A stretch of DNA of 30,586 nucleotides from positions 1 through 30,586 of IMG/VR virus record IMGVR_UViG_3300044627_005999; one strand, given 5' to 3'. Of this stretch, positions 8,911-16,694 are shown piece by piece (within the stretch, counting starts at the first letter, position 1; each line of letters starts with the position of its first letter). The stretch comes from a virus. The translations under genes were made by a program, and so were the position numbers. Under the pieces are notes generated by a model. It made no database searches, was not told the DNA's origin, and saw nothing but the letters and a program-made list of their open reading frames with translations.

Positions 8911-9180
8911 ATGAAAAAACTTATTGGGGTAATTTCAAACTTTGGTTTTGGCATTTCGTGCGACGGTAAAAATGTTGAAGTGTTCGGCTCTGGCGATACA
9001 GCAGAGTCAATCAAAAAACTTATTGATGATCCAGAAAGTAGTTACAGCCAATTCGTCAAGAATGGGACGATGGATGATCCAGTTGGATATTGGATTACAT
9101 CTGCGCAGAACTTTGAATATGAGACAATTCCATACTCGCAAGAAAACTTGGATATGATGAAAGCGAAATTCAGCGAATAA
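8911..9180 (+). CDS. Small phage protein coupled to the 1163-aa modular gene
   Basis: 89 residues, unrecognised. Two ATGs occur, at 8905 and 8911. AAGGG at 8897-8901 is 9 nt from the second and only 3 nt from the first, so 8911 is preferred. The start MKKLIGVISNFGFGISCDG is hydrophobic and could be one strand pair or a weak amphipathic segment; I do not see a clear signal peptide. The last base of the stop is the A of the next ATG (TAATG), so translation of the 1163-aa protein is probably coupled to it. This is the third small gene placed just before a large modular gene. Chaperone, adaptor and minor capsid roles are all open. Confidence 0.75.
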   Translation: MKKLIGVISNFGFGISCDGKNVEVFGSGDTAESIKKLIDDPESSYSQFVKNGTMDDPVGYWITSAQNFEYETIPYSQENLDMMKAKFSE

Positions 9181-12100
9181 TGCTTCAGAATATTGTTGAC
9201 TTTAAAGCAAAATCGTTTCTTAGTGAACAGAACACGTCCACGATTGCTTACGAAGTTAAGGCTGTTCGCGCCATGTGGGATCCAAGCCTTTCCATTCCCG
9301 GCACCAACCGTCGTGGTGGCTGGCGATGCCCAACAGGAACACGATACGGTGGACAGATCACCGATCGTTTTGGTCGGTCTTGTGGTTGGGGAGTGGCGCG
9401 ACGCATCGCTAATCAAATATCAGATATCGGTCAACGCTTGGAGAATGTTGATGATGCTCGCCGTGGTCGTCGTATTGCTCGTCGTGAACGCCGAATACTT
9501 GCAAGACTTAATCCTGAAGGCGGTGGCGCTGGTCGTCTTGAGCAAGGTTTGCGTGGTGTCGCAGATAGATTAGACGGCGGAGGAACGCCAAGCCCTCGTG
9601 GTGCGCGTAGGAGAACTGTTGTTGCACGACCACCATCAGTTGATACACCTGAAGCACCTAGGGAATTGACACCTGCACCTCGCCAACAGCGCAGAAGGCG
9701 TGCACCGAATGTTAGAGATTCAGAACAACGACGCATGGATCGCGAAATTGAACAGCCCGGTGCGCCACGAACAGGCGAAGCACCTGCTCGCCCTGCCCGT
9801 AGACGTCAACCTGCGAGACCACGGGGTGAAGGAAATCTTCGTGAATCAGAACAACGAAGAATGCAACGCGAAATTGAACAGCCGGGTGCACCAAGAACTG
9901 GTGAAGCGCCTGCTCGCCGTCGCCGTCGTGCCGTAGTTGAAGCAACAAAGAAACCTAAAGCACCAACACGCCAAGCAGATGAGACCGATCCGCTTGCAGT
10001 AGCAGAGCGTGATCTTAACGAAGCACGAGACATGTTGCAGATGATGCGACAGAACAGTGCGGCGCCACAAGCAATCAGGCGTCAACGAGAAAAAATAGTT
10101 AAGTTGGAAGAAGAGGTAAGGCGTCTTCAGCCTCCACGCACAGTTGTTGAACCAAAAGTCGTTAAGCCTCGTCGCCCTAGGGCAAACCCTGACAGGAACG
10201 ACATTGGTGCTCTACTTGATGCTGAATCGGAAGAGCGTCGTGCCGTAGCAGAACCTAAACGCAGAAAACCACAACCCGGTAATAGCGATAATGCTGCGCG
10301 TTCGGAAGAGTTGCGACAAAACCGAGTGGCAATGGAACAGGCTGTTCTTGCTGATGCGAAAAAGAGGCAACGAGCCCAAAAGTTAGGTCGCAAAGTTGAT
10401 GTTGACAAAATACTTAAAAACGCAAATTCAAGAGAATATGTTAACTACTTAGAAGAAAGAGTTATTAAAGAACAACGTCTTGAAGTTATAAACAACTCCG
10501 AAAACTTCCCATCTGGAAGCGAAGCGATGCGCGATAAGTTGCGTCAAGCGAAACAGCGTATTGATGCAGCGAATGTACGAATTGAGAAACTACAACAGGC
10601 TATAGATGATGGAAAACTTAACGACAACGACTATATAGAGATTGATGGCGTTCTTTTTAATATGGCGCGTGTAAAAACACTTATCGCCGATCACCGCGAT
10701 GGGTGGCGGGAAGTCGCATATGCGCTTGAGTCACGCCCTTCTATAAACCCAAATAACGCTCCTGCACCACTCGGTGTTCCTCTTCTAGAGAATGATGCTT
10801 TTGACAATTTTGTACGAGGTTGGATACCTGCGATAGGTGACGATCTAGATGCAGAAGAACGAGAGGTGATGAGGGCACAGTGGGACGCTGAAGAAGAACC
10901 GATCAATGATGTCAGAAGATTCTTTAGGCGCAGGATTCTTGATGGAGATTTTGGCGAGCCCGAAGATCTGAGAGAACGAATTGCTCTAAACTTACAGGAA
11001 ATTCGTGAGGCTCAAAGCCGAATGGACGGCGATGTTGAACTGATTCAAGATGGCGCCGCAACTGGTCAAAGAAGAGCAGATGCATTAAATAGGATTGTTG
11101 TTAATGCTCAGGATAGGCGCAGACGCGTTCTTGAAAATGAATTCTTTGAACAGGCATTACAAAATGTTGCACCTGAATCCTCACCGAAACCTAAAACCAA
11201 ACCAAAAACTAAACCGACAACGAAGCCAACTCCAGCCCCTCAGGGAAATGCAGACGCTCCGAAGAAACAAAATGGAGCAGAGAACGCCCCCACGGAAATA
11301 GCCTATAAACCTCTTGAATTCAAACCTGCGTTTGACGCAGACAGGAACAGAGAAGTTGAAGAAAAACTTCTGGCAATCAATAACCCTACTGAGTTAGCAA
11401 AAATGATTGCAGAACTTGACAAGTTGAAATTCAATCATGGTGCCGCGCAACAGGCACGGCTTAATGATCATCACAATGCTTTGGATAACGCACTCAAGGA
11501 TATTGCTCGTGGTAAATCGTTAGATGATGTGATGGAAGACTACTGGGATAATAATGACGGTAGCGTTCAGGCAAACATAAAGATCGCCAGAAGAAAAGCA
11601 CAATACGACGAAGAGTGGAGACTCTTCCAAGGAGGCGCAAATAACATCAGAGAGTTGGATCAGGCAAACAAACTCCTAGTCAGAGAACAAGCATCTTTTG
11701 AACTGAGCAAAAGATTTGAAAAAGATCTGAAAAATGCGATCGCTCGCAAAGAGCAAGGTTTTGTTGTCAATGAGAATGATTCAAACTTGGCAAAAATAAC
11801 TCCTGATGATGTAAAAGCACAGATTGACGCCGATATAGGTAAAGCAATATCAAAACGTGGCAACAAGTTGACCAACTATCTTAAAGAAAGATTCCCTGAA
11901 GGTGGTGCTAAGCCACAGTATAGAGATATGACACCAGAAAAATGGCAACAGATGTCCCCATCGCAGAAGAAGTCATACATCATGGAAGCCTATTCTCATC
12001 CACTCATCAAGGGTGCTAACGGAAAGTTGTACAAAGTATCAGTAACCGATTACCGTGAAGGTGGCGATGGGAAAATCATCCTTATGACATCTTTTGATGA

Positions 12101-12671
12101 AATTGATACAAACGGGCGTGTCGTTAGATCTGGTATCGCTTCATCTACAAGAACAATTTATCATGGTGCTAATTATGCAGACGACGCAAAGCATGTTTAT
12201 CAAGACTCTCTCTTCGTACGATCAGACATAGATAAAGCAGCCGATCTTGCAACAATCTATAATCAAACCGCATTTACTTACCTGAAAGCAATCGGCATCA
12301 ACAAGGCTAAAGTTGGTCCTGCTGAGGATGGGAAATACGTTTGGGCAAGAGTTGGTTTCAAAGAGGAACTAGGTGGCATGAACAGAGTTCATTACGATAG
12401 ATTTGAAGATGCATTGAAGTTCTACAAAAACTTCGGACCAGGTGGATTGATATCTTCAGACGAACAATACATGCGCGTCAAGAAATTCGTTGAGGCTGGA
12501 CGCGCAGGGCGCAAATACAGCCATCAAGATGCAATATTCTTGATTGATGACGGCAATATTGCGGACAAAGCAAGACGACAATACATTAAACACTGGTTTG
12601 TGGAGAATGCACCTCTAAGTGGTGCGGTTCTGAGTTTCGGAGAACAAAAAATTGGCGCACAGGTACGCTAA
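9180..12671 (+). CDS. Giant modular phage protein: shared Cys module, coiled-coil and KP-rich linkers, possible GNAT-like C-terminal domain
   Basis: 1163 residues, start overlapping the upstream stop (TAATG). FKAKSFLSEQ and the shared module occupy residues 8-88. Two copies of the RESEQRRM...PGAPRTGE repeat lie at about 177-246. Charged coiled-coil segments follow (about 275-320 and 400-480), then a KPKTKPKTKPTTKPTP spacer around 665-680, and more helical sequence. From about residue 945 the sequence becomes globular: strands around KLYKVSVTDYREGG and IILMTSFDEID, a helix LATIYNQTAFTYLKAIG, then KYVWARVGF. The last pattern resembles the end of GNAT acetyltransferase-like domains seen in phage head proteins; this is a weak call. 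No kinase loop is present, so the C-terminus has been exchanged relative to its paralogues. Confidence 0.8.
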   Translation: MLQNIVDFKAKSFLSEQNTSTIAYEVKAVRAMWDPSLSIPGTNRRGGWRCPTGTRYGGQITDRFGRSCGWGVARRIANQISDIGQRLENVDDARRGRRIARRERRILARLNPEGGGAGRLEQGLRGVADRLDGGGTPSPRGARRRTVVARPPSVDTPEAPRELTPAPRQQRRRRAPNVRDSEQRRMDREIEQPGAPRTGEAPARPARRRQPARPRGEGNLRESEQRRMQREIEQPGAPRTGEAPARRRRRAVVEATKKPKAPTRQADETDPLAVAERDLNEARDMLQMMRQNSAAPQAIRRQREKIVKLEEEVRRLQPPRTVVEPKVVKPRRPRANPDRNDIGALLDAESEERRAVAEPKRRKPQPGNSDNAARSEELRQNRVAMEQAVLADAKKRQRAQKLGRKVDVDKILKNANSREYVNYLEERVIKEQRLEVINNSENFPSGSEAMRDKLRQAKQRIDAANVRIEKLQQAIDDGKLNDNDYIEIDGVLFNMARVKTLIADHRDGWREVAYALESRPSINPNNAPAPLGVPLLENDAFDNFVRGWIPAIGDDLDAEEREVMRAQWDAEEEPINDVRRFFRRRILDGDFGEPEDLRERIALNLQEIREAQSRMDGDVELIQDGAATGQRRADALNRIVVNAQDRRRRVLENEFFEQALQNVAPESSPKPKTKPKTKPTTKPTPAPQGNADAPKKQNGAENAPTEIAYKPLEFKPAFDADRNREVEEKLLAINNPTELAKMIAELDKLKFNHGAAQQARLNDHHNALDNALKDIARGKSLDDVMEDYWDNNDGSVQANIKIARRKAQYDEEWRLFQGGANNIRELDQANKLLVREQASFELSKRFEKDLKNAIARKEQGFVVNENDSNLAKITPDDVKAQIDADIGKAISKRGNKLTNYLKERFPEGGAKPQYRDMTPEKWQQMSPSQKKSYIMEAYSHPLIKGANGKLYKVSVTDYREGGDGKIILMTSFDEIDTNGRVVRSGIASSTRTIYHGANYADDAKHVYQDSLFVRSDIDKAADLATIYNQTAFTYLKAIGINKAKVGPAEDGKYVWARVGFKEELGGMNRVHYDRFEDALKFYKNFGPGGLISSDEQYMRVKKFVEAGRAGRKYSHQDAIFLIDDGNIADKARRQYIKHWFVENAPLSGAVLSFGEQKIGAQVR
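9264..9443 (+). repeat. Shared module, copy 3 (core)
   Basis: Residues 29-88 of the 1163-aa protein, at exactly the same distance from the start as in the 916-aa protein. It has a few substitutions against the other copies (M, T, S and Q at single positions) and keeps both Cys and the GVARRIANQI helix. Confidence 0.9.
9708..9917 (+). repeat. Two tandem copies of the RESEQRRM...PGAPRTGE linker repeat
   Basis: Copies at 9708-9791 and 9834-9917 encode nearly the same 28 residues (NxRxSEQRRMxREIEQPG then APRTGEAPAR), separated by a short Arg/Pro spacer. A third copy is in the 916-aa gene at 3175-3255. Nucleotide matches are long but interrupted at third positions. Confidence 0.85.
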
Positions 12672-12679
12672 GGGATTTT

Positions 12680-12937
12680 ATGAAACTAACAAACGAACAA
12701 AAATCTGTTATCAGAGAAGAACTCTTCCGAAACGTCAAGAACGGAGAAACACGATCAAAAATAATTTCAACTGCTTTCGGTTTCGCCCATGAAAACGGTG
12801 AAGATGGCGACACAGAAAAAATGGTTAGTTACCTGATGAATAATAAAGACAAAATTGATGAACTTTTTATGGAATTTGGTATGTCTATGCCATACTCATC
12901 TGAGACGGAACCTGAAAAGAAAAAAACTAAAAAGTAA
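12680..12937 (+). CDS. Small helical phage protein coupled to the 735-aa gene
   Basis: 85 residues, unrecognised. AAGGGA at 12670-12675 is a fair ribosome-binding site for the ATG at 12680. The protein looks all-helical and charged (MKLTNEQKSVIREELFRNVK; a second helix around KMVSYLMNNKDKIDELFMEF) and ends in a lysine-rich tail. Its stop shares one base with the next start (TAATG). It differs in sequence from the other small genes of the array but occupies the same position before a large gene. Confidence 0.75.
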   Translation: MKLTNEQKSVIREELFRNVKNGETRSKIISTAFGFAHENGEDGDTEKMVSYLMNNKDKIDELFMEFGMSMPYSSETEPEKKKTKK

Positions 12938-15144
12938 TGTCAGAAAATAAAGAAAAAACCACTAGGGATCAGGCGCTTCGTGTTGCCCGCATGCTCGGGT
13001 GTCAGGGCGCTCATGAGACCGATGCTGGTTGGATGCCTTGCTCCTCACATGAGGAATATGAGGGTATCAAAAAGGGTAAAGAAGAGTATTTAAAGGTTCG
13101 TGCTTCAAATAACAAAAAACCTTTGCCAAAGATGGTTCAACGGACAAAGCGGTTAGAAACAAAGTCTGATGCATATTACGAGAATCGTGCTGATGCTGTT
13201 GCTATTTCTAAGGCTCGTGGTTGTGGTGGTGTGCGAACTGTCATGCTTGCAGGGAAAAAATATTATGCGGTTTGTAACCATAAGGCACCTAAACGGGGTT
13301 GGGAGAACCTTGATGAGAAACCTATTTCTGGTATCGCAACCTTGCCGGGTGGTGGGCTTGTCACTGGCTCGTTTTCGGGTAAGTCTCTAGGTCGCCCTAT
13401 TGGCGGTGTGTCCAATTTTGATGGTGACGGTGATGGGAAGGTTACTGGTCCTGACGGAGAAGACAATATTCCTGCGCCCAAAATACCTAAAAAAATGTTT
13501 CACGGAAGCACGGTGAAGTTAAATGTCGGGGACTACTTGCTCCCACCTTCAGAAACTGGAGTTAAGCCACGGGCACATCCAGACATTGACGCAATTGAGT
13601 TCAACAACACAAACTATGTCTACTTAACTTCAAAACTTGAAGATGCTCGTGGTTATGGATCTGACGTCGTGAAACCCGGACAGACTATATACATCTACGA
13701 AGTTGAACCATCTGACGATGTTGAAGAAGATCCAGAGAATGAAATGTTTGGGGTGGAAGGCGGATTTCGTTCTCGTAAAGCAAAAATAAAAAAGATAGTA
13801 GCAACTCTTACGAGTAATTCTGACGGATCTCTAGAAGAAAAGGGTTTCGTTAACTTTGTTAGCCGTTCCACAGACCCTGACACTTTCAGTGACCCTGAGT
13901 CTGCCCGTATTCGTGCACGCAACCTTGGATGTATAGGTATTCGCCGTTACACGGCACGGGATGGCAAACTTGTTTGGCTTCCATGTACGAATGTTTCTGA
14001 CTACAACCGTGTCACAGGTATCCGTGGGGATAACAGCCCTAGGAATAATCCTCGCCGTCAGGGTTCGGGTTTCAAAAAGAAATCAGAAACAGAGGAAAAA
14101 GCACTTGGTCGTTCAATTGGTGGCTATAGAAGAATGTTCAAACCAATCGGTGGGGTAGGCGCACTTGAAGATGGAGACGGAGACGGTTTTGCTACTGGTG
14201 CAGATGGCGAAGATAACATTCCTGTAGCAAAAGTGCCAAAACCTAAAAACAAAAAACCAGCGCCCAAGAAAAAAGCACCAAAGAAAAAGTTAACACCACA
14301 ACAACAGCGCGAACGAACCAGATGGGAAAACCAACTTCGGCGAGACGAACTTGCTAAAAGGAAAAGAGAGATTGAATTTGAGATAGAGCGTCGTAAACCA
14401 GATGTCCCTCGTCTCCCACCGGGCATGGTCAACATTGAAAAAGCCCGAGAAGTTAAAAAACATTGGGATGACCTTGTTGACAATCTTTTTGAACAAGCAG
14501 AATGGGGCAACGACGAAAAGGCTCAGGAAAAGAAAAAACGGAAGTTGTTGGCTCAGGCTTATGTTGCCACGGCGCGCAAGTTTAAACTTTCTCCCAAGCA
14601 AGTACAGCAACACATGAACGAAGTTGGTAGAAGAGTGTACGACGATTTGCCATGGGTTTGGCGTCCAGAAGATCTACCAGTAAGAGACATCATGTTGGTG
14701 CGAGGTGCAAAACCATCACAAAAAGATGCGCTAAGCGATGGCATCATTTCCTTCAAAGGTGTCCCTAAGCCAAAGAAAAAACCGCCGACCGTGACAAGCA
14801 CAGACATCAACAACCTTGCTGTCATGGTACGCAAAAATAACGCTAAAGCAAAAACTTCTGCCAAAACGAACCTCCGTGACCTCAAGGTGGTATTCGTTAG
14901 AGGGCTGGCTGACGGCGGTCGGGAAGAAGCAAATAATCGGGTCTCAAAGTTCCTATCGTTGCTGAACTCCGACAAACCTAAAGATGTAAAGTATTCAGAA
15001 GATAATGATCTTTTGCCTATTGACCACCCATGGAAAAACCGTAAAACAGCCAAGAAATGGGCTGATTTTGAAGAAGGCGAATACGGTGTCAAATACGCTG
15101 GCGGATGCTGTCCAAAGGTAGTTAAAAGATACCGTCCAAAATAG
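12937..15144 (+). CDS. Large phage protein with an Arr-like ADP-ribosyltransferase domain, three LGC repeats and two EF-hand-like Asp/Gly loops
   Basis: 735 residues. Residues about 187-290 read like rifampin ADP-ribosyltransferase (Arr): FHGS with His189, GDYLLPP, NYVYLT with Tyr229, then IYEVEP with EEDP (Asp265) and a FRSRKAKIKKIV end. Arr uses a His-Tyr-Asp set at these places, so the NAD site looks intact. Three Cys repeats (ARMLGCQG...WMPC at 16-36, SKARGCGG...YAVC at 90-110, ARNLGCIG...WLPC at 325-352) surround it. Two Asp-rich loops, FDGDGDGKVTGPDGEDNIP (161-179) and EDGDGDGFATGADGEDNIP (411-429), look like single-loop calcium sites, each preceded by a LGR(P/S)IGG stretch. The rest is a Lys-rich helical tail. 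It lacks the shared module of its neighbours. Target and virion location are inference; it is the last gene before the capsid promoter. Confidence 0.85.
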   Translation: MSENKEKTTRDQALRVARMLGCQGAHETDAGWMPCSSHEEYEGIKKGKEEYLKVRASNNKKPLPKMVQRTKRLETKSDAYYENRADAVAISKARGCGGVRTVMLAGKKYYAVCNHKAPKRGWENLDEKPISGIATLPGGGLVTGSFSGKSLGRPIGGVSNFDGDGDGKVTGPDGEDNIPAPKIPKKMFHGSTVKLNVGDYLLPPSETGVKPRAHPDIDAIEFNNTNYVYLTSKLEDARGYGSDVVKPGQTIYIYEVEPSDDVEEDPENEMFGVEGGFRSRKAKIKKIVATLTSNSDGSLEEKGFVNFVSRSTDPDTFSDPESARIRARNLGCIGIRRYTARDGKLVWLPCTNVSDYNRVTGIRGDNSPRNNPRRQGSGFKKKSETEEKALGRSIGGYRRMFKPIGGVGALEDGDGDGFATGADGEDNIPVAKVPKPKNKKPAPKKKAPKKKLTPQQQRERTRWENQLRRDELAKRKREIEFEIERRKPDVPRLPPGMVNIEKAREVKKHWDDLVDNLFEQAEWGNDEKAQEKKKRKLLAQAYVATARKFKLSPKQVQQHMNEVGRRVYDDLPWVWRPEDLPVRDIMLVRGAKPSQKDALSDGIISFKGVPKPKKKPPTVTSTDINNLAVMVRKNNAKAKTSAKTNLRDLKVVFVRGLADGGREEANNRVSKFLSLLNSDKPKDVKYSEDNDLLPIDHPWKNRKTAKKWADFEEGEYGVKYAGGCCPKVVKRYRPK
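13381..13473 (+). repeat. LGRPIGG plus calcium-loop-like repeat, copy 1
   Basis: It encodes KSLGRPIGGVSN followed by FDGDGDGKVTGPDGEDNIP (residues 149-179). Asp at 162, 164, 166 and 173 with a spaced acidic residue fits an EF-hand or dockerin-type loop. It is repeated at 14101-14223 in the same gene. Confidence 0.7.
14101..14223 (+). repeat. LGRSIGG plus calcium-loop-like repeat, copy 2
   Basis: It encodes ALGRSIGGYRRMFKPIGGVG, then EDGDGDGFATGADGEDNIP (residues 389-429). It matches copy 1 at 13381-13473, with an extra IGG unit. The two copies bracket the ART-like domain and the third Cys repeat. Confidence 0.7.
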
Positions 15145-15163
15145 CCGAGTGTTAAATATGGGG

Positions 15164-15192
15164 TTGCATTTCTAATACTACTTTGATGTTAT
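15164..15192 (+). promoter_or_regulatory. Candidate promoter for the capsid gene
   Basis: TTGCAT (15164-15169), 17 bases, then TGTTAT (15187-15192) preceded by TGA, which gives an extended -10. It lies in the 152-base gap before the capsid start. The match is modest; the position and the need for high capsid expression support it. Confidence 0.35.
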
Positions 15193-15296
15193 TCTCGTAT
15201 TACAGTAATAGTAACTGGACTAGGTGCTTACCGAAGTCTGCAATGAAGAAACATAAGTAATCACCAACCAAATCCAATTCACTAGGAGTGAAAAAC

Positions 15297-16613
15297 ATGT
15301 CATTTGACAACAGCCGTTTAACTGAACTTCAAGGTGCAATGCGCGCCAAGATGGCAGAAAACAAGACAATCGCCGACAACTTCAAAATTGAAGACGGCAC
15401 CGTAGTCGTATCCGCAGAACAAAAGACCGCGTTTGACAAGAACATGGCAGACATCCGCGAGATCAAGTCGCTCGTTGAGAGCCTTGAGTCAATGCGCGAT
15501 GCTGACAAGTGGGCTTCAGAGCCACAGGATTCAGTAGCACAGGCTTCGGCTTTCGCTTCACAAGAAATCCAGCATGCAGTTCAGTCAATGGGTCGCAAGA
15601 GCATTGGTGAGGCATTCCTTGCTTCAGCAGAGTTCAAGTCCCTTTTGCAGAGCGGTTCGGCAAACATGCCAGCACCATACAAGTCGGGTAGCGAAGTGTA
15701 CAGTCAGAAAGACTTGTACTCGGCACTCCCAACTGGTACACCTGGCTCGTTCGGAACCATCCAACGCGATGCAATGGTTATTCCTCCAATGCGTACCAAG
15801 CGTGTTCGTGACTTGTTCCCAAGTCGCACCACAACTGCTGCGATCATTGAATACTTCCGCATGACGGGATTCACCAACAACGCAGCAGCAGTTGCTGAGC
15901 GTTCGGGTTCCGCATTCGGCGCCAAGCCACAGTCGTCTTTCACCTTCGTTGGTGAGCAGGCTCCTGTTCGCACCTTGGCTCACTGGGAAGCCGCACACCG
16001 CAATGTTCTTGCTGATGAGCCACAACTGCGCTCAATCATTGACAACGAGTTGATGTACGGTCTTCGCTTGCAGGAAGATGCACAAATCCTTAACGGTTCA
16101 GGAACTGGCGAAAACCTTACGGGTATCTTGAATACCTCGGGCGTACAGACCTACAACTGGTCGGATGGCGTGTACTCAGCAACTGCTGGTATGAGCGACA
16201 CCAAGGCTGACGCAATCCGTCGTGCCGCAACCCTTTCCTTCTTGGCTTACTACGAGCCATCGGGTATCGTTCTTAACCCGAACGATTGGGAAGACATTGA
16301 ACTCAGCAAGGACGGCAACGGCGCTTATGTCGTAGCAGTTTCTGTTGCAATGGGTGGCGAGCAGAAGTTGTGGAGGATCCCAGTTGTGGACACCCCTGCA
16401 ATTGCTGAAGGCACCGCACTTATCGGCGCATTCGGTACGGGAGCACAAATCTACGACCGTGAATCACCAAGCATCCGCATTAGCGAACAGCACGCAGACT
16501 TCTTCGTGCGTAACGCAATTGTGATTCTTGCTGAACAGCGTTTGGCTCTTGCAGTCAAGCGTCCAGAGTCGTTCGTCAAGGTATCTTTTGACGGCGCACC
16601 AGCAGCACCGTAA
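15297..16613 (+). CDS. Major capsid protein, HK97 fold
   Basis: 438 residues from the ATG at 15297, which has AGGAG 8 nt upstream; a GTG at 15288 lies inside that site and is rejected. Residues 1-100 are a charged helical N-terminal part, probably a delta/scaffold domain removed or rearranged in maturation. From about 145 the sequence follows the HK97 family: an LPTGTPGSFGTIQRD linker, the spine helix region (EAAHRNVLADEPQLRSIIDNELMYGLRLQED), a QILNGSGTGENLTGIL segment, and an A-domain with GIVLNPNDW, LWRIPVVDTPAI and RNAIVILAEQRLALAVKRPESF at the end. It builds the icosahedral shell. Codons are visibly biased to C-ending choices compared with neighbours, as expected of a highly expressed gene. 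No separate protease is in view. Confidence 0.95.
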   Translation: MSFDNSRLTELQGAMRAKMAENKTIADNFKIEDGTVVVSAEQKTAFDKNMADIREIKSLVESLESMRDADKWASEPQDSVAQASAFASQEIQHAVQSMGRKSIGEAFLASAEFKSLLQSGSANMPAPYKSGSEVYSQKDLYSALPTGTPGSFGTIQRDAMVIPPMRTKRVRDLFPSRTTTAAIIEYFRMTGFTNNAAAVAERSGSAFGAKPQSSFTFVGEQAPVRTLAHWEAAHRNVLADEPQLRSIIDNELMYGLRLQEDAQILNGSGTGENLTGILNTSGVQTYNWSDGVYSATAGMSDTKADAIRRAATLSFLAYYEPSGIVLNPNDWEDIELSKDGNGAYVVAVSVAMGGEQKLWRIPVVDTPAIAEGTALIGAFGTGAQIYDRESPSIRISEQHADFFVRNAIVILAEQRLALAVKRPESFVKVSFDGAPAAP

Positions 16614-16629
16614 TCATTAAGTAATTAAC

Positions 16630-16670
16630 AAAAACCCCGCTCTAGCCGAAAGGTTGGGGCGGGGTTTTTG
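16630..16670 (+). terminator. Rho-independent terminator after the capsid gene
   Basis: AAAAACCCCGCTCTAGCC, loop GAAA, GGTTGGGGCGGGGTTTTT: a GC-rich stem with few mismatches closed by a GAAA loop and followed by a T run. It starts 17 bases after the capsid stop and isolates capsid transcription from the next gene. Confidence 0.9.
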
Positions 16671-16680
16671 CTTTTTGTGG

Positions 16681-16686
16681 GATAAT
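16681..16686 (+). promoter_or_regulatory. Candidate -10 box for the 253-aa gene
   Basis: GATAAT lies 8 bases before the ATG at 16695 and just after the terminator, so transcription would begin almost at the start codon. GAGG at 16687-16690 could serve instead as a ribosome-binding site if transcription starts further upstream. No clear -35 is visible because the terminator occupies that place. Confidence 0.4.
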
Positions 16687-16694
16687 GAGGAACT

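Noticed and set aside
9708-9917. CRISPR-like direct repeats
   Set aside because: The repeats are in-frame protein repeats with third-position differences and one spacer of coding sequence, not a CRISPR array.
582-12937. Small genes of the array as immunity proteins of toxin-immunity pairs
   Set aside because: They lie before rather than after the large genes and show no shared immunity fold that I can recognise; adaptor or chaperone is equally likely, so no immunity call was made.
14559-15092. Minus-strand open frame of 177 residues opposite the 735-aa gene
   Set aside because: It has Ser/Leu-rich shadow composition and no motif; the plus-strand frame is a recognisable protein.
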